64,000 nucleotides of DNA from Glebionis coronaria (GCA_025667525.1 CM046878.1:93821237-93885236), one strand, 5' to 3'; shown: positions 1 to 10,727, numbered from the stretch's first letter. Translations and numbers: made by a program. Notes: a model not told the origin generated them from the sequence alone.

Positions 1-90
1 CGCATAGCCAAATGTTCCGAATAGGCCTTTATTCAGAATAGGAATTTTATTCCACATAGGCTAATTATTCCGAATAGAAGATGTTTGAAT
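1..90 (+). repeat. End of TTCCGAATAG leader repeat of element A
   Basis: Several exact or near copies of TTCCGAATAG lie here (for example near 15 and 74), with variants TTCAGAATAG and TTCCACATAG. This is the tail of the same repeat array seen at 53760-54300 in element B. It supports common ancestry of the two leaders. Confidence 0.75.
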
Positions 91-200
91 GATTTCAATG
101 CTTAAGGGATTATGTCATATGTACAATGCTTAGGTTTAAAGTCATAATGATATTCATACTTGTTTGTATCAACCTTTGTGTTTTATCTTAAGCAGAAACG

Positions 201-3200
201 ATGACTAACCCTACCGTACAACAACTACAACACAACAGAGCCGCCGCCATTGCTGAAGCCAAGACTCTAAAGTTTATTCCAAACAACTACCGTCTGAAGG
301 AGGTATCTCACTCTACCCATAATGGCTTTAAGGTAGGTACAGCCATGCTTGATAAATCCCATTTCAAGCATGCGCTAAGGAGAAGTGCTTCAGTACCCTA
401 CGACTACCTTTACGAGTTCTGGGCTACCAAAGAGAAGACGTCCAACAAAATCACTTTTTCCTTGGACAACAAGCAGCAGACGCTTACTGTGTCAGACTTT
501 AGGAAGATTTTTGGATTTCGGCCGACACTCAAAGACTTATCATACTCAGCCAACCCGACTAAGGACCAGATCATGGAGATGTTCACCGCCATTGGATGTC
601 TTGACATACGAACCCCGTCTGAGTTTACTACTGCCAAAGTTGGTCAACCATGGAAAGCTATTTTTGGGATTCTAAGCCGCTGTTTAACACCCAAAACAAC
701 TGGGTATGATGCTGTTCGTCCACCAATCATCAAGATGTTTTATGGTATGTTCAAAGGTATGGGTATTGATTATGCATCACTGCTGTGGGAGGAGTTTACT
801 TTTCAACTCTTCACTAACACAAAGGGTAAAGTTAAAACTTACCAGTACCCTAGGTTTATTAAGTTGATCATACATTACTTTATGGAAAACGATGCATCCA
901 TTAACAAGCGTGCAGGTAGTCGTCACCACATGATAGATGATGATGATTTGGTAGACTTAAGGCAGGAGACTCATTCGAATACGGTTATTCCTGGTCCCAT
1001 TCCCAGTCATCTTCTGACCGATGAGATCATTGCATCTGAGGATTACAAGAACTTGCTAACAGAAATTGAGAATCAACGCGCAAGTATTCTAGCAGGTGAA
1101 GACTCTTCAACCACGGTTAAAAGCAAAGGTAAAAGGAAGCAAACAGATTTACCTGAACCCAAAACCAAGAAGAAGAAGACAGAGGGTAAGAAAGGAAAGG
1201 GTAAGGCTGATGAGATGCGTCTGCGTGACGAAGAAAATATTGCTGATCCTGCTCTTGAGAAAACTGAGAAACAAATAATGAAGATAGCCATTCAAAGGAG
1301 CAGGAAAGATACTGGCGGTAGTGGTTCAGGTGTAAGAGTAGACGTTGAGGATGAGTACATGGAACCTGATGATGTTGATGAGTTTGGGTCACCTGAACAT
1401 TATTCCACTTCGAAGGAGCCATCAATCCCTGTTTCAGCTGGTATTGACAAAGAGTCGACTCAACCTTTGGTAACTCAACCTCCACCAACTCAACCCTTAC
1501 CAACCAAACCGGTTACAACACCACTTCCTCCACCACCAATAAAGCCCATCCTTAGTACCGCCGTTACAACTGAGCCCATTCCATCAACCCAGAGCAGCTC
1601 TGCAACATCTGCAATGGCAGCAATAGTGATGGCCGAGTTGTTGGATAAACACGTGGACAATCAAAAGAGAGAAATGGATGAACTTCGCCAAGAGCTAAAT
1701 AGAAGAGCTCAAAGTGAAGAAGCATCAAGGAAAGCTCAAGAAGAGTTGATTGCCAAGTTCGCTGCTGACATGGAAGCTACACGTAAAGCTCATGCAGAGG
1801 AACTTGCTCAGGTTAAAAAGGATGAAGCTAATAGGCATCAAGCACGAATTAAGAGACTTAAAGCTATTAAGGATGACCTTAAAGAGCAAAAAGACGCTCT
1901 TGAAGCTACTATTGAGCAGAGAGTGAAAGACTCCGTTGAATCCCTAATGCCTAAACTGCGTGATGATTTGAAGACGCTTGCTGCTGATAACTTGATGATC
2001 AAATCATCCAATCCTTCAGAAGCCGCCTACAAGATCGCATATGACTTGACGGATTTTGAACTGAAGAAGATCCTTAAGGCTCGTATGGTGGAACTTGGAT
2101 CGTTTGATAAATCGAGGATTCAACGGGCTCTCTACAAATCATTGAACGATGCTATCATGGAGGATGATAAGTTGTTCAAAACATTTGGAAGTGTGGTACC
2201 CTACCACATTCTCCCTGAGGAAGAACGGGAAGAGAGTGAAGAAGACGAGGGTACTGGTGGAGAAGAGGAAGAAGAAGAAGAAGAAGAAGAAGAAGATAAT
2301 AATGATGATGATGATGAGAATGATGAGGATGATGATAATGATAAGGATGATGAAAATGATGATGAGGATGAGGATGAGGATGAGGATGAGAATGATGATG
2401 ATGAGGATGCAGATGATGATGATAATGATGGTAATGATGGTGGTGATGGTCACCAGGAGAGTGTTAAGGGGAGCAATGCGGATAAAGGTGAACAGCGTGA
2501 GAAAGGGGATAAGGGCGCCAGCTCAAAGAAAGTGGTTAAGTCTGGCACCAAGTCAAAGAAAGATGCAGCACCAAAGGAGAAATCTACATCCACGGAATCC
2601 AGACGATCGAAGTGGCGCCATGACGTGAATGCCACTACAGGGTCATCTATTCCTGGTACATTTATCCATGCATCAATACCTGTTACCACTAACCCCGTTA
2701 GTTCTTGTGTTGTTACCCCTGTGATTGCAGAATCGGTAACCGAACCAGAAGCTGCACAACATTCACCTGTCCATGACACTTCTGAAATGCCTGAATCAGC
2801 ACAAGCAGATGTTCACGTCTCCACTCCTCAGCAACAAAACCCACAATCTACTATTCCTGAACCAAGCACAAGGAACTGGGAGGACACGTTGGAGATCGAC
2901 GAGACTGCTCCACCACAGGCTTGGATCACAGCAGCGGCGCAGTATGATCCGATCACCGACGCCGACAAAGAGGTCTTATATCTTCGTATCCGAAGTCCGA
3001 TTGACTTATGTGCATTTCTTGCTCATGAGTATAAGACTTCGGTTACTCCATCATTGGTGAAGAAAGTACTGAAGGATAAAAGACTTCGCGCCAAAACCCG
3101 GTTGACCCAAATGGAGTTCGAATATTATGCCGAGGAGATCCTGAAGGCTCTGAATACCGTTCAACGGCCAGGTCTTCATGAATCAGAACGAGCTCCACCT

Positions 3201-4172
3201 CCAATGGATCAAGACAATCAGATTGCTCTTGACTTCTTTGTCACCAATGATCTGGTATATCTACTGAAGGGGTCATCGAAGTACGCAACATCCCTGACCT
3301 TGCTGAAAGCTGCCAACTGGGGGACAATACCCTTTATCGAGGAAAAGGTAAACCGACTCTGGGTCCCTAAGATAAATCGTAATTATGATATGTATGCTGC
3401 CATAGGTGCATCTCATTGGGACGAACGAGTCAGAAGGGCGTACAGGGGTTGCTGCCTAGTCAATTCTGGAAGCTCAGTTAGATCCGATATCCGCATCTCC
3501 AGCATTTTAGGGATGAAAACAGAAGCCAAGAACGGCTATTATCATGTGACGGAGATTCGCTTGAAAAGGGAGGATGACAGGGAATACAGAATCCAGCAGG
3601 GAGATTTTTCCATCATTCGCCTTGAGGATATCGAAGATATGCTGCTTCTGATGACCAGAGATCAACTGACACATATTCCTCGTGAAGACCTGATTGCGTT
3701 GAATACAGCACTTTGTATGTTCACACGAAGCGTTGTCATCAAGTCACGAGTTGAAGATCTTCAGTTGGGAGTCGAAAGCTATCAGAGGAAGCTCAATTTA
3801 ACCCGTCCTGTGAACCAAGTGTTACCTCAACATGTAGCAAGATGTCCCTATACCGGCATTTCTGTCCCGAATTACGGCATTTTCTACTTGAACAGTCGAG
3901 GTTTGATGAAGTTTATGAGGGTGGGGGAGCTCCACAAGTATAGTGATGGAACTCTTATACAAGTCAGAGGAAAGTTGGAGCATCTGAACTCGGGTAAGAC
4001 TTTGCCAGAAATGACGGAGGATTGGCATCAAGGTTACCGGCAGATGGCGAAGTACGTGATCAAAAAGATCGATCAAAAGCTCCGTGAACGTAGGTTGATG
4101 AGGAGCTTGGAAAGATTCGTGGGTGGTAGACCATATGGAGTGCACTACAGGACACTGCAACGATCCATCTGA
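201..4172 (+). CDS. 1,323-aa retrotransposon-carried protein, function unknown
   Basis: This is an intact ORF with ATG at 201; an AG-ending pyrimidine-rich stretch (TTTTATCTTAAGCAG, 181-195) six bases upstream could be a splice acceptor. Residues about 30-240 form a conserved-looking globular part (YLYEFWATKEK, FRKIFGFRP, MFYGMFKGMGIDYASLLWEEF). A basic, proline-rich linker follows. Residues about 476-583 are a heptad-like, charged coiled coil, 672-748 are almost pure Asp/Glu, and 900-1320 are a second domain ending near RRLMRSLERFVGGRPYG. I remember similar proteins, with the same C-terminal RSLE(R/K)FVGGR ending, from Asteraceae genomes, where they are retroelement-borne. No gag zinc knuckle, protease or RT motif is present. 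It could be a captured host gene, a structural protein or an env-position ORF. Function is unknown. Confidence 0.8.
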   Translation: MTNPTVQQLQHNRAAAIAEAKTLKFIPNNYRLKEVSHSTHNGFKVGTAMLDKSHFKHALRRSASVPYDYLYEFWATKEKTSNKITFSLDNKQQTLTVSDFRKIFGFRPTLKDLSYSANPTKDQIMEMFTAIGCLDIRTPSEFTTAKVGQPWKAIFGILSRCLTPKTTGYDAVRPPIIKMFYGMFKGMGIDYASLLWEEFTFQLFTNTKGKVKTYQYPRFIKLIIHYFMENDASINKRAGSRHHMIDDDDLVDLRQETHSNTVIPGPIPSHLLTDEIIASEDYKNLLTEIENQRASILAGEDSSTTVKSKGKRKQTDLPEPKTKKKKTEGKKGKGKADEMRLRDEENIADPALEKTEKQIMKIAIQRSRKDTGGSGSGVRVDVEDEYMEPDDVDEFGSPEHYSTSKEPSIPVSAGIDKESTQPLVTQPPPTQPLPTKPVTTPLPPPPIKPILSTAVTTEPIPSTQSSSATSAMAAIVMAELLDKHVDNQKREMDELRQELNRRAQSEEASRKAQEELIAKFAADMEATRKAHAEELAQVKKDEANRHQARIKRLKAIKDDLKEQKDALEATIEQRVKDSVESLMPKLRDDLKTLAADNLMIKSSNPSEAAYKIAYDLTDFELKKILKARMVELGSFDKSRIQRALYKSLNDAIMEDDKLFKTFGSVVPYHILPEEEREESEEDEGTGGEEEEEEEEEEEDNNDDDDENDEDDDNDKDDENDDEDEDEDEDENDDDEDADDDDNDGNDGGDGHQESVKGSNADKGEQREKGDKGASSKKVVKSGTKSKKDAAPKEKSTSTESRRSKWRHDVNATTGSSIPGTFIHASIPVTTNPVSSCVVTPVIAESVTEPEAAQHSPVHDTSEMPESAQADVHVSTPQQQNPQSTIPEPSTRNWEDTLEIDETAPPQAWITAAAQYDPITDADKEVLYLRIRSPIDLCAFLAHEYKTSVTPSLVKKVLKDKRLRAKTRLTQMEFEYYAEEILKALNTVQRPGLHESERAPPPMDQDNQIALDFFVTNDLVYLLKGSSKYATSLTLLKAANWGTIPFIEEKVNRLWVPKINRNYDMYAAIGASHWDERVRRAYRGCCLVNSGSSVRSDIRISSILGMKTEAKNGYYHVTEIRLKREDDREYRIQQGDFSIIRLEDIEDMLLLMTRDQLTHIPREDLIALNTALCMFTRSVVIKSRVEDLQLGVESYQRKLNLTRPVNQVLPQHVARCPYTGISVPNYGIFYLNSRGLMKFMRVGELHKYSDGTLIQVRGKLEHLNSGKTLPEMTEDWHQGYRQMAKYVIKKIDQKLRERRLMRSLERFVGGRPYGVHYRTLQRSI

Positions 4173-6430
4173 AGGGTCGTACATTTCAGGTCACTCTATA
4201 TTGGTATTATTTGTGAATATGTATATTTGTGAATAATGTGCTTTAATGGCTTGTAGTAGTGTTAAGGTGTGATAATTTTTCAAGAATTTCTCACGAGATT
4301 CTAAATCTTTCAAAATATTTCATACTAAAGCACTACAACTACCCCTTATTAACTTAAGGGGGAGCAATCATTTGTTCTATGGCCAAACATCAATTTCATT
4401 TTTACCCAAAGACCGGTTAATCCATTCAATATCCCAAATATTAATGGTTAACATTTTGGATAAGGGGAGAAAATGGGATTAAGGAGACTTAAGTAATACT
4501 TGGCTAAAAGATGAAAAAGACTTAACGATAATCCAACTTAATATGTGTTAAGCATGTGTTAAGGGGGAGCGTTTTTGATGAACAAAACACCTAAGGTACA
4601 AAACTTTTGATTTCAATATCACAAGTACTTTAGGTGATTTTCAATGATTTTTCATGGTGGCAATTCCTTCCCAAAACACGCTTAATTCACGACGGATGTG
4701 GTGACAAAAGGGTGGTAGGAATAGGTTTAGTCCAATGATTCATCAGAACCGATGGAATCTTCCCAAGGACAATTCCATAGATAGAATTAGAAGTCCTAGG
4801 AAAGATGGAGAAAGAATGTGAACGTAGCTGAATGCCGACCAATTACTTAAGCTAGCACTGGAACAATCACAACAAGGTGCTAGTGATGACGTATTGGTAA
4901 GCATTGAAGGGGTTGAAGAATGAAAAAGAAATGTAAAGATAAAGGGTGTAAAGAAAGAAGCCCTCCTTACAACTTTAGGCAGAAACCGGGTCAATACATA
5001 TGCTATTGAGGTCATTTTTGTTAATGATTCTCGGTATTGAAGAAAGACATCATGGACCCAGTGATGCAATGCACAACCCTTTCCCAGCTAACTCAAATAT
5101 CTCTCAAAAGGTATTTGTTTTAATCACACGGAGATTAACACGTTATCTATTGGTTTATTCACTCCGAATAGACTGGTATTGAAAAGGTGGCACTCCTCTC
5201 CAGCCATCGCTCACTAAATCAAAACGCACAATCGAGTCTAGAGCCAAGAGATCATCAAAAGTCTCATTAGGACACTTTTCATTTATTCCTTGCTTTCTCA
5301 CACACTGTGAAAAGTAAGAGATTTTCATGAGTCCTACGCAGTATTCCTGTAATATTGCCAGAACATCCGAGTAATACGTAAGTATTACAATGAAGATGGA
5401 AATCCTGCTTGAGCCAACATCAAACAAGCTCATGGTAGGTTACACGTGCGGTTCTTTTAGAACCAATCTTGTGAAAAACTGGAAGGTAACAGTGGTTTAA
5501 TTCTTAATTGAACTTAAACTCGTTCCAGGCCTCTTCGCATTATCATATGATCTTGCCAGAACACTCAGAGTGACTCTTTATTGACCACAGTGACGAGTGG
5601 AAATCCTTCTAGTGTCAACATCAAACAGCACTTGGTAGGTAACGTGCAAGATTCTTTATGAATTGAGCTCGTGACAACTGGAAAGCAACGATGGTGAAAA
5701 TCTTAATTGAAATTCACTTGTTCCAGGTTTCATGAATTGACGGCTTTTAATCACAAGGATAATTTATCCAAGTGATTCACTCTTTATGTTCGCAGTCAGC
5801 TTTGGACGGTCGAATAAAGAGAACGGGTTTACCCGCGAAATCCTGTCAGGAAGTTACTTAATTGAAACTATCCGTCACGGGTACGATATCTAATATCGTC
5901 CAACGGTCTTCACCGACCGGAGGTAAAATGCTACCGAATTAGAATAAAATGTTCAAAGCCATTTTATTCGTGTCGTTGCTGTGTACCTGTTAAAGACGGT
6001 GGCGTTGCTGCGTACCTGTTGAAGACGGTGGCGTTGCTGTGTACCAGTGAAGACGGTGGTGTTGCGGTGTACCTATAAAAGTCGTTCCCACATGCTTATG
6101 TCTTTTGCAACAAAGTTCAGCAAAAATTCAAGAAAGTACAAGATAAAGTCTTCCGCTGTACCAAACTCTGAAGCTTTCGAGAATTCAACAAAAAGACGTA
6201 AGTGTGTGGAACATGAAGTCACGAGGAGGCAAAGTTCACAAGAAAGGCAAAGATCGCACGTGAAAGGCCAAAGAACAATGCTCTCAAGTCAAAGCCAAAA
6301 AGATCAAATCAACATATTCACAACAAAAGAAAGAAAAGAAGAAAAGACTACGAGCTAAAGAACGAAGACTTAGTATAGTATGCTAGGTTTAGAACTTTGT
6401 AACGTGAAGTGACCTCCCTTAGGGGGAGAT
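4173..6430 (+). other. 3' non-coding region of element A with internal PPTs
   Basis: There is no convincing ORF. It contains internal polypurine tracts AAGGGGGAG at 4356 and 4561 besides the terminal one (6421-6429) next to the LTR. From about 4760 to 6060 it matches the 3' regions of R (23290-24440) and D (minus strand, 36790-38020); anchors are GGTGCTAGTGATGACGT near 4877 and CACCGACCGGAGGTAAAA near 5913. Two diverged copies of a module containing GGAAATCCT...CATCAAACA lie near 5400 and 5600. Multiple PPTs before the 3' LTR have been described for Sireviruses. Confidence 0.7.
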
Positions 6431-6761
6431 TGTTAGAAATACGTTTTTACGTATATTAGAAGTATCGGTCACTCCACAATAATATTCATGTTGTAATAGC
6501 TCGTAGTTAGATAATAGTTGTTAGTTACTTATTAACTTAAGTAAGAACCGGTCCATGGGCTTGTCATGGACCGGCCCAAGCCCATGTTTAGCTTGGTACT
6601 ATAAATACCCCTTTCCACTAAGGAAAGGGGTTGGTTGTTGTTCCATTTACACTTTCATTTTAATAAAATCTTTCACATATTCTCTCACTTTCTCTCTCTA
6701 GTTTCTCTCACTAGAAAACATCAACCCACTTCATAGATTCATAGGTTATCAATATTCTACA
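6431..6761 (+). repeat. 3' LTR of copia element A (331 bp)
   Basis: It starts TGTTAGAAAT right after the PPT and ends TTCTACA. U3 has overlapping inverted repeats: GGTCCATG/CATGGACC (6550-6557, 6565-6572) and CATGGGCTTG/CAAGCCCATG (6554-6563, 6577-6586). The TATA box is TATAAATA (6600-6607). It is followed immediately by a 9-bp inverted repeat, CCCCTTTCC (6608-6616) and GGAAAGGGG (6622-6630), with a 5-nt loop. AATAAA at about 6661 could be the polyadenylation signal. The LTR is followed directly by Athila pol sequence. Confidence 0.92.
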
Positions 6762-9700
6762 GTGTTTATTCACTCTTTGGCCTAAAACCGCACCAATGGC
6801 GAAGTCGCTAACATCGCACATCAATTCAAAAGGCAGCTCCCAATTAGGGGCAACCAAGACCGGTGCCTTAGTTAGCTTATCCTTAAGAAGATTGAAGGCT
6901 TCGAGACACTCTTTAGAAAAGATAAAAGGAGTATCTTTTTCCAAGAGGTGGGTCATCGGGCGAGCGATTTTAGAGAAATCCTGAATGAATCGACGATAGA
7001 AGCCCGCATGACCCAGAAAACTTCTCACACCCTTCACGGTTGAAGGTGGAGGTAATTTGGCTATGACATCTACTTTAGCACGATCGACTTCAAGACCGGC
7101 TTTAGAGATTTTGTGTCCTAGCACAATGCCTTCTTTTACCATAAAATGGCATTTTTCCCAATTTAGAACAAGGCGAGTGTCTTCGAACCGCTTAAGCATA
7201 CGTTCCAAATTGGCAAGGCAAGAAGAGAAGGAATCCCCGAAGACCGAGAAATCATCCATGAAGACTTCCATGGTTTGCTCAACCATGTCATGGAAGATAT
7301 CCAACATGCACCTTTGGAAAGTCCCGGGGGCATTGCATAAGCCAAAAGGCATTCGTTTGTAAGCAAATGTGCCATAGGGACAAGTGAATGTTGTCTTCTC
7401 TTGATCTTGGGGATCGATGGGTATTTGGAAATAACCCGAGAAACCATCAAGAAAGCAGTAATATTCATTACCCGCTAAACGTTCAAGCATTTGGTCCATA
7501 AAAGGTAGAGGAAAATGATCCTTTCTCGTGGCATCATTGAGTTTGCGGTAGTCTATACAAACTCTCCACCCAGTAACGAGACGGGTAGGAATCAACTCGT
7601 TGTTTTGATTTGGCACAACGATGATTCCGCCTTTCTTAGGCACACAATGGACTGGACTAACCCATGGTGAATCCGAAATAGGGTAAATCATACCCGCATC
7701 AAGAAGTTTGATAACCTCTTTTTTGATGACTTCATGGATTTTAGGATTCACCCTTCGTTGGCTTTGAATTGTGGGCTTAAAGTCGTCCTCCATGAGAATT
7801 TTATGTGTGCAAAAGTGAGGATCAATTCCACGGATGTCGGAGATTTTCCAAGCGATAGCTCTTTTATGCTTCTTCAACACGGCGATAAGTCGGGCTTTTT
7901 CTTCTTCTTTCAGGTCCTTTGCGATGATGACCGGTAACTTCTCGTTTTCTTCGAGGAAAACATACTCAAGATGAGGAGGTAGGTCCATAAGCTCAAGAGT
8001 GGGAGGATCCTCAATAGATGGTGAAACTAACGATGGATCATCATTAGTCACCTCTTTAGGAGAAGGAGGAGAAAACGGGTCCTCATTGAGAAGTCTCTCA
8101 ATAGTAAGAATGTCTTCATCCCAATCGGTGGACGAATTATCATACTTAATATCGAGAGGACCCAAGCTAGCTTCAAAATCATCCAAGTCACTTTCTCCAA
8201 AAGGAGTCAATGTCGGAGCAATTGAGGCAACGGTCTCAACATTGGGTAGAGAAGAGAGAGTACTTTTGCAAGCATCATGAAAATGTTCTTCACAAGCCTC
8301 ATCGAGAACATCAATAGCATTAACACTCTCATACGAATAAGGTTGCTTAGAAATCTTACCCATGTTGAAGACAATTTTATCGTCACCAACTCTCATGATT
8401 ATTTCGCCCGCGGCTACATCAATGAGAGTGCGACCGGTCCTCAGGAATGGACGTCCAACGATTAATGGAACACGGGGATCCATCTCGTAGTCAACGACGA
8501 CAAAATCCGCCGGGAAGGTGAATTTATCAACGCCAACAAAGACATCTTCGGCTATCCCCACTGGATAAGCAACCGTACGGTTGGCTAATTCCAAATTCAT
8601 TTTGGTGGGGACTAGCTCGGGGAGAGATAATTGCTTCCAAACACTTAAAGGCATTAAGTTTATACTGGCACCTAGATCGGCTAGGGCCATGCAATTCTCT
8701 ACTCCCGGGAAGTTGCAAGGAATCAAGAAGCGACCCGGATCACCAAGTTTGGTGGGCAATTTCCTTAAGAGAACTGCGGAGCAGTTCTCATTAAGTTGGG
8801 TCTGAGCAATGTCAAGAAGCTTCTCCTTGTCACTTAGAAGATCTTTAAACATTTTCGCGTATTTGGGCATGTGAGCGAGAGCCTCGGCAAAGGAGATGTT
8901 AAAATTCAGTTGTTTAAACATTTTAAGAAAGTTTGAAACTTGAATATCATCCTTGCTCTTTTGCTTCTCTTTCCTCAACCTTGAAGGATAATGTATATTG
9001 GATGAAGAAGAATGCTTTAGGGGAATAGGATCACTCACAACCACGGGTGGTGGGGAAATGGGGATAGAAGGTGAAGGAGGTGAGGAAAGTTGCTCTTTTT
9101 CCTTGTTCACAATCACGGGTGGAGGTGTAGGAAGCTCGGGTTCCATGTAACCTTTTCCACTACGAGTGGTGATTGCTTTCATCTCCCCTCTTGGATTCGC
9201 AACGGTATTACTCGGAAGAGTACCCGAAGAAGAGGGTTGATTACCTTGGATGAGCGAACCAATCATATCACGAATGTTAAGAGCTTGAGTGCTGAAAGAA
9301 TCTCTGAGGTCGGCACGGATCTCATTGCTATGTTTTGCCATATCATTCCTTAGCTCGGCTCGAATATCGTTCCCTTGTTTTGTCATTTCGCCCTTCAAGT
9401 TGATGACTTGACTTTGAAGATTCGTCACCAGCTCCCGATTAGTCTTCATGAACGTCTCGACGTCTGGATTCACTGCCATCGGTTGATTGAGAGGTGGAGC
9501 TTGGTAAGCTTGAGAATTTCCTTGAGTTGGGTATGGGTTTCTTTGGGATTGATATTGATTGTTAGCACGAGGTTGGGATTGATTGTTTCGGTTATAGCTT
9601 TGTTGTTGGTTTTGGTTTGCAGGAGGGAAACCGGGTGGAGCAAGATAATTGTTTGAACGATAACTGAGCAAGCTACGGTCCCCTTGAGGGCGAGCTTGAT

Positions 9701-10727
9701 AGCCTCCCGTGGGATAAGTACCGTAAGCTGCGTTAACGTTTTCAGAAAAATTGCCTTGGGTAGAAGGATAATCATTATAAGAATGAGGGCCACCACATAT
9801 GTCACAAGAAATAGCAACGGCTTTAGCTTGTTGAAAGTGTTTTGTGGCTATGGCCATGAAATTCTTGTTCATCTCAGCGAGTTGTCGAGAAATTTCAGTC
9901 AACTCGGGATTGGAAGTAGTAGAAGAAACATTGACTCTCGAGTTAGATCTTGAGGATGCGGGTGAATCCCAATTCTTGTGGTGAGTAGTCATGTTTTCAA
10001 TCAACTCTCGACACTCCTCCGGTCTCCTTTTCATAAAAGTACCACCGGCAGCGGCATTGATTGTGTCACGATCATGAAAAGTGAGACCATTGTAGAAGGT
10101 GTCAATGAGAGTGACGGGGAGCATGTTGTGATTAGGAAAGCGGTCGATCAAATCATTGTATCGTTCCCAAGCATCAAAGAGCGATTCATCATTGTCTTGC
10201 ATGAATCCACTGATTTGGTTACGAAGGCTAGTGACCATGGATGGGGGGAAGTAGCGCGACAAAAAGCGTTGAGTCATGTCGTTCCACGTATGAATAGAGT
10301 TCTTAGGAAGACGGTCAAACCATTTTTCGGCATGGTGAGAAAGCGAATGGGGAAAGAGTTGAAGGCGAAGGTCATCCATAGAAACTCCGGGGCACTTCAT
10401 GCTTTGGGTTATGGTAATGAATTTGTCGAGGTGTTTGTTGGCATCATCATCCGGAATTCCACGAAATGGGTTAGTTTGCACTTGTTGGATCATGTGATGC
10501 TTCAACGAAAACTCCTGAGCCGTGACCTGCATTGGCGCAATCGGGCCTCCGCGTCCGTTCATGGTGGGTTGACACAATTCCTCCATTGTTCGTAAATCAG
10601 GTAGGAGGACATTGTTTTTGTTGTTCAAATTGGGTAGAGGTGGGTTATTATTGTTGTTATTAACACCAGCCATATCTAGATCTTCACGAGTCTCGGGCTC
10701 AGAATAGTTCGAAGATCTAGTACGCAT
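6762..10727 (-). CDS. Athila gag-protease-reverse transcriptase polyprotein, truncated
   Basis: ATG at 10727 (MRTRSSNYSEP) opens about 1,322 native codons without a stop. Retrotrans_gag lies around residues 90-230 (EKWFDRLP). A zinc-knuckle-like CDICGGPHSYNDY is near 307, but its last Cys is Tyr. A Gln/Asn-rich linker follows. The aspartic protease is near 683 (DLGAS, the form usual in Athila). RT spans about 1020-1200 with FMDD near 1156 and the FLGHAGFYRRFI region after it. RNase H begins (DVSDFAIGAVLGQR) and breaks off at NKH, where the copia LTR starts. A further ~16 codons of open frame (to 6711) are LTR read-through. The ORF was intact up to the insertion, so Athila was probably young then. 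The product would lack integrase. Confidence 0.9.

Larger units (their letters stand above)
1..6761 (+). mobile_element. Non-autonomous copia element A (left end outside window)
   Basis: The element runs from a leader with TTCCGAATAG repeats through one long ORF and a 2.2 kb non-coding 3' region to a polypurine tract and a 3' LTR at 6431-6761. There is no protease, integrase, reverse transcriptase or RNase H. The LTR is the same length (331 bp) and about 95% identical by eye to the LTR of element B at 53177, and the leader repeat is the same kind. I infer a Sirevirus-like copia derivative that needs enzymes from a B-like partner. It is inserted in minus-strand Athila pol, whose reading resumes at 6762. 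The TSD should be GTGTT (6762-6766), but its partner lies outside the window. Confidence 0.85.

Noticed and set aside
2139..2628. Open frames on both strands through the acidic block of the 1,323-aa ORF
   Set aside because: They are Ile-, Lys- or Met-rich shadows of the GAT/GAA repeat coding for Asp/Glu.
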